DNA of 64,000 nt from Pseudomonas protegens (GTDB lineage: Bacteria > Pseudomonadota > Gammaproteobacteria > Pseudomonadales > Pseudomonadaceae), in NCBI RefSeq assembly GCF_003363755.1, contig NZ_CP031396.1, forward strand, positions 62,001 to 126,000, in the 5' to 3' direction. The translations under genes and the position numbers were made by a program. The notes beneath the pieces were generated by a model. That model made no database searches. It worked only from the letters and a program-made list of their open reading frames with translations, and was not told the DNA's origin. Shown here one piece after another: positions 53,313-62,655 of this stretch; position 1 is the first letter of the stretch; every line of letters starts with the position of its first letter.

Positions 53313-54356
53313 ATGAACGAGGTCAATGGCAAGACCGACCAGGCCGCCACGGCGGCTCGTGAACTGTTGCTCCTCGGCCAGAAAATCGTCCAGGCGCGCG
53401 CAGTTCTGGCGTCGTTGCAAAAAGAACTGGGCGAAGCCAGCACCCGGGTCGGCGATAGCCAGTACATCGAGCAACTGATCGAGGCCAATCAGCAACTGGT
53501 ACAGGCCATCCTGCTGGCGCAGTCCAGCGCGCAGGAAGCCCTGCGCATCCAGCAGGAGCAGCCGTTGAGCCTGGAGATGCGCGAAGCCAATGAGCAGTTG
53601 GTGATTGCAGCGCTCAGCGCGCAACACCTGCAGGCCACCGCCGAGCAACTGCTGGAGCAACAGCGGCACATCCTGGTGCTGGTGGCCCATGAACTGCGCC
53701 ACCCACTGACGCCCATCAGCATGATTGCCGGCCGCCTGGCCCGGGTCCCCAGTGAAGAGCTGCCACGAATGCAGGCACTGATCGAAGGTCAGGTGCAGCA
53801 TATGTCGCGACTTGTGGATGATCTGCTGGATGTCTCTCGGGTCAGCACCGGCAAGCTGCATCTGGATCGCCAGGTGCTGGACTTGAGGCAGATTGTCGAT
53901 GACGCCATCGAGACCTGCAGACCCTTGATGAAGGCCCGGCATCTGCACTTCAGTGCCCAGCGACCGGATGACCCGTTGCCGGTCGAAGGCGACCCGGTGC
54001 GTCTCAAGCAGATTCTCGGCAACCTGCTGGGCAATGCGGCCAAATACACCCCCGCAGAGGGGCAGGTGACGCTTTCGGTCAGCACCCGGGGCGATGCCGT
54101 GCAACTGACGGTTTGCGATAACGGTATTGGCATTTCTGCCAAAGCCCTGCCGTTTATCTTCGAACCCTTCATTCAGGACGCCCATGCTATCGGCTTCAAT
54201 GGCGCCGGGCTGGGCATCGGCCTGACGGTGGTGCGCGAACTGGTGGAAGCCCATGGCGGAACAGTGCAAGGCATGAGCGAAGGCAGCGGCAAAGGCAGTC
54301 GCTTCGTCGTGATTCTGCCCCTGGTGAGCGATTTAATTTCCACCCCCAACCCGTAG
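53313..54356 (+). CDS. soluble sensor histidine kinase
   Basis: A 347-residue kinase without membrane helices. An N-terminal coiled-coil (about residues 15-115, with many Glu, Gln and Ala heptads) replaces a typical sensor domain. The H-box HELRHPLTP places phospho-acceptor His126. N-box NLLGNAAKYTP, G1 DNGIGIS and G2 GAGLGIGL follow. No response regulator is beside it. It probably receives input from the KaiC-like protein or the 144-residue protein. Confidence 0.93.
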   Translation: MNEVNGKTDQAATAARELLLLGQKIVQARAVLASLQKELGEASTRVGDSQYIEQLIEANQQLVQAILLAQSSAQEALRIQQEQPLSLEMREANEQLVIAALSAQHLQATAEQLLEQQRHILVLVAHELRHPLTPISMIAGRLARVPSEELPRMQALIEGQVQHMSRLVDDLLDVSRVSTGKLHLDRQVLDLRQIVDDAIETCRPLMKARHLHFSAQRPDDPLPVEGDPVRLKQILGNLLGNAAKYTPAEGQVTLSVSTRGDAVQLTVCDNGIGISAKALPFIFEPFIQDAHAIGFNGAGLGIGLTVVRELVEAHGGTVQGMSEGSGKGSRFVVILPLVSDLISTPNP

Positions 54357-54381
54357 CGGTGATCGCCTGATGCCATCACTG

Positions 54382-54400
54382 TCAAGGCTGGCAGCCTTGA
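54382..54400 (+). terminator. hairpin after histidine kinase gene
   Basis: An eight-base stem TCAAGGCT/AGCCTTGA with a three-base loop lies 25 bp after the stop; no T run follows. Confidence 0.5.
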
Positions 54401-54424
54401 TCCAGAGCCTTGAAACGCTAAATC

Positions 54425-54438
54425 GTCAATATATTGGC
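54425..54438. promoter_or_regulatory. FleQ-like box upstream of pelX
   Basis: GTCAATATATTGGC matches 12 of 14 positions of the FleQ consensus GTCaNTAAAtTGAC known from P. aeruginosa pel and psl promoters. It lies 274 bp before pelX. Confidence 0.5.
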
Positions 54439-54474
54439 CTCTGTTTTGCTCTGTAGATGAAAAAATAATAGATC

Positions 54475-54488
54475 GACGCAATATTGAC
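54475..54488. promoter_or_regulatory. second, weaker FleQ-like box
   Basis: GACGCAATATTGAC keeps the right half-site TTGAC and the AT centre but has a weak left half. It lies 224 bp before pelX. Confidence 0.3.
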
Positions 54489-54711
54489 GCGACGGTCGTT
54501 TTATCCCAGTATCCGGCCGCTGAATGCTTGATTTTGTTGATGTTTTTTTGACGTCATGGTTTCGGGAGTTCTTCCAGAAACGCGTTTCAGCCTTTGAATA
54601 AGCGTGAGTAACCAGGGAAATATTGGCCATAGGGGCTAATAGCCATGGCGTATTCAGTGGGTGTGCTAGTTTCAAACGGCGCAGCTGCGATATTTTTCTT
54701 CGGGATGATCT

Positions 54712-55644
54712 ATGTCTACTGAACGGATACTGGTGACAGGGGGCGCAGGCTTCATCGGTTCTCACCTGGTTGATGCGCTGTTGGCCAAAGGCTATGGGGT
54801 CCGGGTTCTGGATGACCTTTCGACCGGCAAGGTCAGCAATCTGCCGATGGACAATCCGCAACTGCAACTTGTAGTGGGGGATGTGGCCGATGCCGCGGCC
54901 CTGGCAGAAGCCATGCACGGCTGCGGCGCGGTGGTGCACTTGGCGGCTGTCGCTTCGGTCCAGGCCTCGGTCGAGGACCCGGTGCGCACCCATCAGAGCA
55001 ACTTCATCGGCACGCTGCGGGTGTGCGAGGCCATGGTCGCCGCCGGCATCCGTCGAGTGGTGTTTGCGTCCAGTGCTGCGGTCTATGGCAATAACGGGGA
55101 GGGCACCCCGATCAACGAAGACACGCCCAAGTCTCCCCTCACGCCCTATGCGGCGGACAAGCTCGCCAGCGAGTACTACCTGGATTTCTACCGCCGCCAG
55201 CATGGCCTGGAGCCGGTCATCCTGCGCTTCTTCAATATCTTCGGGCCGCGCCAGGACCCATCGTCGCCGTACTCCGGCGTGATCAGCATCTTCAGCGAAC
55301 GGGCCAAGAGCGCACGCCCCATCACCGTGTTCGGTGATGGTGGCCAAACCCGCGACTTTGTCTATGTTGAGGACTTGGTGAAGATCCTGGTCCAGGGCCT
55401 TGAACACCCGGCACCTGCAGCCGATGCCACCAACGTCGGCCTCAGCGGCGTGACCACCCTCAATGACCTGATTGCCGCCCTGGAACAGATCAGCGGCCAA
55501 CCTCTGAACGTCAGCCATGGGGCGGCCCGTTCTGGCGATATCCGCCATTCCAAGGCTGACAACCGGCGTTTGTTGGAGCGCTTCGACCTGGGCACGCCCA
55601 CCAGCCTGACCGAAGGCTTGGCTAGGCTGTACCGCAGTCTTTAG
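54712..55644 (+). CDS. pelX: UDP-N-acetylglucosamine C4-epimerase PelX
   Basis: A 310-residue extended SDR epimerase. The NAD motif TGGAGFIGSHL is at residues 9-19, and the catalytic Tyr146-x-x-x-Lys150 (YAADK) follows an SSAAVYG serine site. PelX, described in P. protegens, makes UDP-GalNAc for Pel. Direct linkage to pelA (80 bp) supports the name. It is absent from the pel operon of P. aeruginosa, so this locus is of the protegens kind. Confidence 0.9.
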   Translation: MSTERILVTGGAGFIGSHLVDALLAKGYGVRVLDDLSTGKVSNLPMDNPQLQLVVGDVADAAALAEAMHGCGAVVHLAAVASVQASVEDPVRTHQSNFIGTLRVCEAMVAAGIRRVVFASSAAVYGNNGEGTPINEDTPKSPLTPYAADKLASEYYLDFYRRQHGLEPVILRFFNIFGPRQDPSSPYSGVISIFSERAKSARPITVFGDGGQTRDFVYVEDLVKILVQGLEHPAPAADATNVGLSGVTTLNDLIAALEQISGQPLNVSHGAARSGDIRHSKADNRRLLERFDLGTPTSLTEGLARLYRSL

Positions 55645-55724
55645 CTTTGCGGGCTTGCACAGACCCGTTTCCGGGGACTTGAACGTTTGCTGTTGTGCGG
55701 ATTGATCTATTTGAAGAGTGAGTG

Positions 55725-58535
55725 ATGGACATGGAGTTTCGCCGGGGGAGTGTCTGCACAGTGGTTCGGCGTCTGTTTACTGTATTAGCTTTATGTGCCG
55801 GCCATTCGCTGGTGCAAGCCGCCCCGGCGGCTCCCGCCAGCGTCGGTTTCTGGTACGCCGAGCAACCGCCGCTGCCGGAGCTGGCGCAGTTCGAGTGGGC
55901 GGTGGTCGAGCCCGGTCATATGGCCCCAGGGGATGTCGCTACCTTGCGCAAGCTGGGCAGCCAGCCGTTCGCCTACCTGTCGGTGGGCGAGTTCGATGGC
56001 GATCGCGCCGCACTGGACAAGGAAGCCCTGAGCCACGGAGCCAGCGCCATCCGCAACAAGGCGTGGAACAGCCAGGTGATGGACATCGCCACCCCGGCCT
56101 GGCGCGAACACCTGTTCAAGCGTGCCAAGGCCTTGCAGGACCAGGGTTATGCCGGTCTGTTCCTCGATACCCTGGACAGCTTCCAGTTGCTTCCCGAAGC
56201 CGATCGCGAACCGCAACGCCAGGCCCTGGCGTCGTTCCTGCGGGAACTGCACAGCCGCCTGCCGAACCTCAAACTGTTCTTCAACCGGGGGTTCGAGGTC
56301 TTGGGCGAACTCGACGGTGTCGCCTCGGCCGTGGCGGTCGAATCGATCCATGCCGGTTGGGATGCCTCGACCAAGCGTTATCGTCCGGTGTCGGAGTCCG
56401 ATCGCAACTGGCTCGAAGGCGAACTCAAACCACTGCGGGCAAAAAACATTCCACTGGTGGCCATTGACTACTTGCCGTCCAACCGTCGTGAAGAGGCGCG
56501 CAAGCTGGTGCGCCAATTGAGTCAGGAAGGCTTTATCCCGGTGGTCACCACCCCGGACCTGAATGCCATCGGCATGAGCACCGTGGAAGTACAGCCGCGG
56601 CGCATCGCCATGCTCTATGACCCGCGTGAAGGTGAACTCTACGACCACGCCGGGCACCGGATGCTGGGCGGCCTGCTGGAATACCTGGGCTATCGGGTCG
56701 ACTACCTGCCCGCCGATGACAGCCTGCCGTCCTACAACTTCGCCGGCCTCTATGCCGGGGTGGTGCTGTGGATGACCAGCGGCCCGCCCCAGGACAGTCG
56801 TGCCTTTAACAGCTGGATTGGCCAACGCCTGGACGAACAGGTGCCGTTGGCCATCATGGCCGGGCTGCCCATCGAAGATCGCGCACTGCTCAAGCGCCTG
56901 GGGCTGAACCTCGCAGCGCCGGGGGCTCGCGGGGCACTGCAGGTGCTGAGCCAGGACAAGACGCTGATCGGTGGCTTCGAAGCGCCGGTCGTGGCCCGTT
57001 CCCGTGAACTGACCCGGGTGACACTGCTGCCCGACGGGCCGAAACCGGCACTGTTGCTGGGCGATGACAAGGGTGGCAAGTACGCCCCCGTGGCCATCGG
57101 CGCCTGGGGCGGCATGGCCTTGGCGCCTTATGTGGTGGAGTCCAATATCGAGCGCAGCCGCTGGATTCTCGACCCCTTCGCCTTTATCCAGAAAGCCCTG
57201 CGTCTGCCGGCGCAACCGCGCCCGGACACCACCACCGAGAACGGCCGGCGGATCGCCACCGTGCATATCGACGGCGACGGCTTTCCCTCCCGCGCCGAAG
57301 TGCGCGGCACCCCGTATTCCGGGCGCCAGGTGCTGGATGACTACATTCGTCCCAACCCGTACCTGACCTCGGTGTCGATCATCGAAGGGGAGATCGGGCC
57401 CAAGGGCATGTCGCCGTTTCTGGCCAGGGAACTGGAGCCGATCGCCCAGGAGATCTTTGCCGACCCCAAGGTCGAAGTGGCCACCCACACCTACAGTCAC
57501 CCGTTCTACCTGCAGCCGGAGAAGGCCAAGAAGGACGAGGACTTCAGCGCTGAATACGGCCTGCGCCTGAATATCCCGGGGTACAAGAACCTGGATTACA
57601 AGCGCGAGATCCTCGGCTCGCGGGACTACATCAATAGCCGCCTGACCACCGCGCAGAAGCCGGTAAAGCTGCTCTTCTGGCCGGGGGACGCGCTGCCCAG
57701 CGCCGAGACCATCAAGCTGGCCTACGACGCCGGACTGAAAAACGTCAACGGCGGGCAGACCATCCTGACCAAGGCCAATCCCTCGCTGACCGGCCTGTAC
57801 CCCTTGCTGCGTCCCACCGAAGGCGGCTTGCAGTACTACGCGCCGGTGATCAACGAGAACATGTACACCAACCTCTGGAAAGGCCCGTATTACGGCTTTC
57901 GTGACGTGATCGACACCTTCGAACTGACCGACAGCCCACGGCGCCTGCGGGGCATTCACCTGTACTACCACTTCTATTCGGGGACCAAGCAGGCATCGAT
58001 CAAGGCCATGACCGACATCTATCAGTTCATGCGTGGCCAGCAGCCGATGTCCTTGTGGATGAGCGACTACCTGGATCGGATCCATGGCCTGTACCAGGCC
58101 AGCCTGGCCCGTACGCCCAATGGTGACTGGCAGGTTCGCGGCATGGATGGCTTGCGCACCCTGCGCCTGGACCCGGCGCTGGGCTGGCCGGACCTCGGCC
58201 GTTCCCAGGGCGTAGCGGGGGTCCGCGATCTGCCTCAGGGGCGTTATGTGGCCTTGAGCCGCGATCATGCGCTGCTGGCCCTGCGGCCTGAGCGTGATCC
58301 ACGTCCGGCTCTGGAGCTGGCGAACATTCCCCTGCGGGACTGGCGTTATGTGAGCGACCGACAGGTGACGTTCTCATTTGCCGGTCAATTCAACCTGGAG
58401 TTTTCGGTGCGCTCGGCCAGCGCCTGTCGGGTCGAGGTCCACGGCCAACGCTATGCCGGCAAGTCCGAGCAGGGCCTGTGGCATTTCCAACTTCCCATGA
58501 AGCAGGTGAGTGATGCCCAACTCTTCTGCAACTAA
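55725..58535 (+). CDS. pelA: Pel polysaccharide deacetylase/hydrolase PelA
   Basis: A 936-residue periplasmic protein with a signal peptide ending VQA. The N-terminal glycoside-hydrolase domain has the catalytic Glu206 (in AVESIHAGW), equal to Glu218 of P. aeruginosa PelA. The deacetylase domain has Asp516 and Asp518 (IDGDGF) and His588 and His592 (THTYSH), equal to Asp528/530 and His600/604. It trims and partly deacetylates the polymer. The start is GTG/ATG at 55722-55725, and its end overlaps pelB. Confidence 0.95.
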   Translation: MDMEFRRGSVCTVVRRLFTVLALCAGHSLVQAAPAAPASVGFWYAEQPPLPELAQFEWAVVEPGHMAPGDVATLRKLGSQPFAYLSVGEFDGDRAALDKEALSHGASAIRNKAWNSQVMDIATPAWREHLFKRAKALQDQGYAGLFLDTLDSFQLLPEADREPQRQALASFLRELHSRLPNLKLFFNRGFEVLGELDGVASAVAVESIHAGWDASTKRYRPVSESDRNWLEGELKPLRAKNIPLVAIDYLPSNRREEARKLVRQLSQEGFIPVVTTPDLNAIGMSTVEVQPRRIAMLYDPREGELYDHAGHRMLGGLLEYLGYRVDYLPADDSLPSYNFAGLYAGVVLWMTSGPPQDSRAFNSWIGQRLDEQVPLAIMAGLPIEDRALLKRLGLNLAAPGARGALQVLSQDKTLIGGFEAPVVARSRELTRVTLLPDGPKPALLLGDDKGGKYAPVAIGAWGGMALAPYVVESNIERSRWILDPFAFIQKALRLPAQPRPDTTTENGRRIATVHIDGDGFPSRAEVRGTPYSGRQVLDDYIRPNPYLTSVSIIEGEIGPKGMSPFLARELEPIAQEIFADPKVEVATHTYSHPFYLQPEKAKKDEDFSAEYGLRLNIPGYKNLDYKREILGSRDYINSRLTTAQKPVKLLFWPGDALPSAETIKLAYDAGLKNVNGGQTILTKANPSLTGLYPLLRPTEGGLQYYAPVINENMYTNLWKGPYYGFRDVIDTFELTDSPRRLRGIHLYYHFYSGTKQASIKAMTDIYQFMRGQQPMSLWMSDYLDRIHGLYQASLARTPNGDWQVRGMDGLRTLRLDPALGWPDLGRSQGVAGVRDLPQGRYVALSRDHALLALRPERDPRPALELANIPLRDWRYVSDRQVTFSFAGQFNLEFSVRSASACRVEVHGQRYAGKSEQGLWHFQLPMKQVSDAQLFCN

Positions 58536-61500
58536 GGCCCCACGCGCGCGGCTGCTCAATCCCTGGGCATTGCTGGTGGTGGCGATTGTCGTCGGCGTGC
58601 TGCTGTGGGCGACCTATCGCAACGAAGATGCGTTCCGTCCCAAGGGCGGCCAACCGGACGAAGTGTCCGCCAGCTATGCCGAAGTCCTGCTGGCGGCCCA
58701 CCCGGACAACAACGAGTTGCGCACCCAGTTGCTCGACCTGCTGATTCAGCTGGGCGACTACCCGAGGGCGGAAAAGCACCTGGCGCAGTGGCCACAGCCC
58801 GATCCGGCATTGAAGGCCTACTACCGCTTGCAACTCGATGCCCTGGCGCTGAACAACAGCACCGACAGCGCCGCGTTGCAGGCCCTGGCCGAGCGCTTCA
58901 AGGCCTTTGACTACAAGACACTGCCCAGCCCGCAGCTCGAGCGGCTGGCCACGCTGGCCTTGAGTGCCCAGGCCCCGGGACTGGCGGCGGATGTCTATAC
59001 CGAACTGGCCCGTCGCGATCCCAAGCAGCGCGATCAATGGCTGCCCGAGGCGGCCAAGTGGTACCAGGCCAGCGAGCAACCCGGACGCGCCGCCGATCTC
59101 TATGTGCAACTGCTCGATGCCAGCCAGACGCCGCAAGCGCGTCGCCAGTTCCTGGAGAAAGCCTTCAAGAGCCTGGTGGCAGCGGATCGTGGCGATCAGG
59201 CCGCCGAGCTGCTGGCCCGGGAGCTGGCCAGCCAGCCGGAGGCGCTGGATGCGGCGCTGCTGGATCAGGGCGTCGACGTGGCGGTGGCGCACAACCGCAG
59301 GGACCTGGCCGAGCAGTTCTTCAGTGCCTGGCGCAAGTTGCAACCCGACAGCCCGGAAGTGCTGGCCAAGGAATTCAAGCAGCGCCTGGCCTTCGGTGAC
59401 CTCGAAGGTGCCCATGCCGTGGGCACGCAGTTGCTCCAGCTGCATCCGGATGATCCGCTGCTGCTGGAGCAGATGGCTCATCTTGCCGAATGGCAGGGCG
59501 ATTCGGCCTCGGCGCTGGGCTACTGGATCAGCCTGAGCAAGCTGCGCAACAACCCGGCCGAGTTCGAGCACACCTGGCGCCTGGCGATGCAGACCTACGA
59601 TTTCGACCGGGGCATTCCACTGTTGGCGGGGATCATGAACACCCGGGCCTTGAGCGATGTCGAACTCGATGCCCTGGTGTACGCCGAAGAGTCCAGGGGC
59701 ACGCCCGAGCAGGCGGAACAGTGGCTGCGCCGCTATGTCGGCAAATACCCGAAACATCGTCTGGCCTGGGTCCGCCTGTTGCAGAACCTGGAAAACACCG
59801 CGCAGTACCCGCAGCGGCTGGCGGTCTGGAAGCGCTTCGCCGGCCTTTATCCGTTGACCAGCACCGAGCGGGTGGACTGGGCCAACAACCACCTCAAGCT
59901 GTTTGACAGCCCGTCGGCCTGGAAGGTGATCACCGCAGTCGACGGCAACAAGATCGATGACTTCAACTACTGGCAGTCCCGTGCCGCACTGGCGTGGGAC
60001 CTGGAGTTGGACGATGAACTGCAGCTGGCACTGGAGAAGATGCTGGCCATCAAGGGCTCGCTCAATAGTGGCGACGAGAGTGAGTTGATTGCCCTCTATC
60101 GCGTCCGCGATCCGCGCAAGGCCTTGCAGTTGACCGTTGACAGTTGGCGCCGTGAGCACAATCCGCAACGCCTGATTGCGGCCCTGCAACTGGCCCAGGA
60201 GCTTCAGGACTGGCCACTGGTGGTCGACCTGCTCAAGGAAGCCGACCAGTACCCGGATGCCTCCGACCGCTCCCAGGTCCTGGCTGCCCGCGGTGCGCTG
60301 GCGGTGCAACAAGGCCGTACCGACGAGGCCCTGCGCCTGTATCGCCTGGGCTTGAGCCGCTTCCCGGATGACAACACCTTCCGCGAGCGCCTGATGTGGC
60401 TGTATGTCGACCTGGGCCGCACCGGCGAGCTCAAGCCGCTGTTGCAGCAATGGCGCTCCCTGGCCCGCGGTGACAGCACCCTATGGTTGCCGTTTGCCGC
60501 TGCCAGTCAGTTGCTCGGGCGCAATACCGAGGCCCTGGCCTGGTACCGCCTGTACCTGCGGAGCAACCCTCAGGACTGGATGGTCCAGGCGGCCTACGCC
60601 GACGCCCTGGAAGGCGCGGGTTATGCCGACTCGGCCCAGCGCCTGCGGCTCAAGCTCAACCGTGAAGTGACGCCTGAGCAGATCCGCGCCACGCCTCAGG
60701 GCTATGCGACCTGGCTGCGCCTGGTGGCCAGCAGCTACTCGTCGCGCAAGGCGCTGAACAAGGCGATGCAATGGCAGGACGGCTCCAAGCCGATGCTGCA
60801 GTTGTGGTTCGAGCAGATGCTGGCCCGCCTGGATGAGATCAATCAGTCGGCGCAGAAAGATGACTGGCTGGCCTGGGCCCGCGCCCGTGGCCTCAAGGTA
60901 AATCGCTACGAACAGATCCAGGAAGCCCTGCGCGGCAACAACCGCCAGGCCCTGGAACGCCTGGTGGCCAGCGACGACCTGGACCCGGCGCAACGGGTCG
61001 AGGCCCTGAACAGCCTGGGGCGCAGTGGCGAAGCGCTGGCCGTGGACCTGTCGGCGCTCGGCGAGGACCAGTCTGCGTCGCTCCGTGAGCAATTGCGGCG
61101 CCAGGCCATCGAGTTGACCGAGCGTACCCCCCAGGGGGTGCAGATCGCCTGGGATCGCCAGGACTACGGCGGACTGGTGTTCAACGGCCCGCGCCTCACC
61201 GCGGCGCGTTACCTGAACGACAACTGGTACGCCAAGCTGGTACTGGAGCAGGGTCGATACAGCGGCGATGTCCTCGACCCATCGCGCCTGGGCAACGAGA
61301 CCAATACCGAATTGACCTTGCAGCGGCAGTTGGAGAACGGCAACTACAAGCTGATTTTCGACAGCAGCCTGCGCAAGGACGATGACCGCAACGGCCTGGG
61401 CGCCAGCCGCACCTGGCAGGTGGACAGCGGCAACGAACTGGACGTCGGCGCCGATTGGCATCGCAAGAACGAGGACAGCGGCTACATGCGCACCTTCGGC

Positions 61501-62100
61501 CGGCAGAATGATGTCTGGGTCGGTGGGCGGCATCGCTATTCGGCCCGTGACCAGTTGTCCTGGAGCCTGGCCCAGCGCTGGTTCTCGACCCGCGGCGGCG
61601 ATGACCTGGGCAATGGTCAGGCGTTGAAGATCGAGTTCGACCACACCCTGCAGTTCGAAGGGCCGAACTGGCAATTGCGCAGCGGTATCGACTACCAGCA
61701 AAACAGCCTGAACAACCGTTCGCTGCCCAACCTGGCCAATACCCTGGGCGGGGGCATCGACCTGATCGGGGCCGAACTCGACAATCCGGACCAGATCAAC
61801 AGCCAGACCCTGCTGCAGAAACACTACGGCCAACTGTTCTTCGGCAGTTCGTGGCGGCGTGGCTTCCCGGGGGCATTGAACCGCACGCGCGGGCAATACA
61901 CCTGGCTGGTGGACGTCAGCTCCGGCTGGCAGTGGACCGACAACACCATCAACTACGCCATCAGTACCGGTATCGGCACCGAGGTCATAGGGGATGACGA
62001 ATTGGCAGTGACCTTCGGCTACCAGTCGGCGCCACAAGGCGGAACTGGCCAGTCCGGTGGCACCGCAGGTGTCAGCTACAGCGTGCGTTTCGGACGCTGA
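58513..62100 (+). CDS. pelB: Pel outer-membrane export porin with TPR scaffold PelB
   Basis: A 1195-residue protein (P. aeruginosa PelB has 1193). One N-terminal membrane helix (ALLVVAIVVGVLLWATY), then roughly 800 residues of TPR-type helices rich in Ala, Leu and Trp, and a C-terminal beta-barrel of about 300 residues ending in SVRFGR. The barrel exports Pel through the outer membrane and the TPR region binds PelA. It overlaps the end of pelA by 23 bases. Confidence 0.95.
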   Translation: MPNSSATKAPRARLLNPWALLVVAIVVGVLLWATYRNEDAFRPKGGQPDEVSASYAEVLLAAHPDNNELRTQLLDLLIQLGDYPRAEKHLAQWPQPDPALKAYYRLQLDALALNNSTDSAALQALAERFKAFDYKTLPSPQLERLATLALSAQAPGLAADVYTELARRDPKQRDQWLPEAAKWYQASEQPGRAADLYVQLLDASQTPQARRQFLEKAFKSLVAADRGDQAAELLARELASQPEALDAALLDQGVDVAVAHNRRDLAEQFFSAWRKLQPDSPEVLAKEFKQRLAFGDLEGAHAVGTQLLQLHPDDPLLLEQMAHLAEWQGDSASALGYWISLSKLRNNPAEFEHTWRLAMQTYDFDRGIPLLAGIMNTRALSDVELDALVYAEESRGTPEQAEQWLRRYVGKYPKHRLAWVRLLQNLENTAQYPQRLAVWKRFAGLYPLTSTERVDWANNHLKLFDSPSAWKVITAVDGNKIDDFNYWQSRAALAWDLELDDELQLALEKMLAIKGSLNSGDESELIALYRVRDPRKALQLTVDSWRREHNPQRLIAALQLAQELQDWPLVVDLLKEADQYPDASDRSQVLAARGALAVQQGRTDEALRLYRLGLSRFPDDNTFRERLMWLYVDLGRTGELKPLLQQWRSLARGDSTLWLPFAAASQLLGRNTEALAWYRLYLRSNPQDWMVQAAYADALEGAGYADSAQRLRLKLNREVTPEQIRATPQGYATWLRLVASSYSSRKALNKAMQWQDGSKPMLQLWFEQMLARLDEINQSAQKDDWLAWARARGLKVNRYEQIQEALRGNNRQALERLVASDDLDPAQRVEALNSLGRSGEALAVDLSALGEDQSASLREQLRRQAIELTERTPQGVQIAWDRQDYGGLVFNGPRLTAARYLNDNWYAKLVLEQGRYSGDVLDPSRLGNETNTELTLQRQLENGNYKLIFDSSLRKDDDRNGLGASRTWQVDSGNELDVGADWHRKNEDSGYMRTFGRQNDVWVGGRHRYSARDQLSWSLAQRWFSTRGGDDLGNGQALKIEFDHTLQFEGPNWQLRSGIDYQQNSLNNRSLPNLANTLGGGIDLIGAELDNPDQINSQTLLQKHYGQLFFGSSWRRGFPGALNRTRGQYTWLVDVSSGWQWTDNTINYAISTGIGTEVIGDDELAVTFGYQSAPQGGTGQSGGTAGVSYSVRFGR

Positions 62101-62128
62101 TCATGGAATTCAAAGAGGAGTGAACCTT

Positions 62129-62650
62129 ATGCAATCCATTCGTTGCGTGAGTCTGGCGATGGCCGCTTTGCTGATGGCCGGCTGCACCAGCTTTACCGGT
62201 CAAGACAGCCCTGAACTGTCCAAGAGTGCGCGCTGGGGCGTGTTGCCGCTGGTCAACTATTCCCAGACGCCCCAGGCCGGGGAGCGCAGTGAGCAGATTC
62301 TGCTCAGCGTGCTGAGCAGCCGCGGCCTGCAACCCCAGGTCTACAGCGGCGCGCCGGGGCAGGGCGAGCAGGCCTTGCTCGACGACAACGAGCGTCTGGC
62401 CGGTGCCATGGATTGGGCCCGCGAGCAGAAGCTCGACTATGTGGTGTCCGGCAGTGTTGAAGAGTGGCAGTACAAAAATGGCCTGGATGGCGAGCCGGCG
62501 GTGGGCATCAGCCTGCGGGTGGTTGAGGCGGGCACCGGCAAAGTGCTCTGGAGCAACAGTGGCGCCCGTGCCGGCTGGTCTCGTGAAAGCCTGGCTGGCG
62601 CAGCGCAGAAGGTGCTCGACAAGCTTGTCGGTGGCCTCAGGATCGAGTGA
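62129..62650 (+). CDS. pelC: Pel export outer-membrane lipoprotein PelC
   Basis: A 173-residue lipoprotein with lipobox LLMAGC (Cys19). PelC forms a dodecameric ring under PelB that guides the polymer. The body matches the PelC family (172 residues in P. aeruginosa), with the DYVVSGSVEEWQYK block. AGAGGAG precedes the ATG. Confidence 0.93.
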   Translation: MQSIRCVSLAMAALLMAGCTSFTGQDSPELSKSARWGVLPLVNYSQTPQAGERSEQILLSVLSSRGLQPQVYSGAPGQGEQALLDDNERLAGAMDWAREQKLDYVVSGSVEEWQYKNGLDGEPAVGISLRVVEAGTGKVLWSNSGARAGWSRESLAGAAQKVLDKLVGGLRIE

Positions 62651-62655
62651 CTGTC

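Larger units (their letters stand above)
54357..54711. other. 355-bp intergenic region with pel promoter elements
   Basis: No gene is seen. It starts with a hairpin after the kinase, then an AT-rich region with two FleQ-like boxes. The pelX promoter should lie here. Confidence 0.55.

Noticed and set aside
55791..58268. 825-codon open frame on the minus strand opposite pelA
   Set aside because: pelA matches its family throughout, including active-site residues; the minus frame has no recognisable domain.
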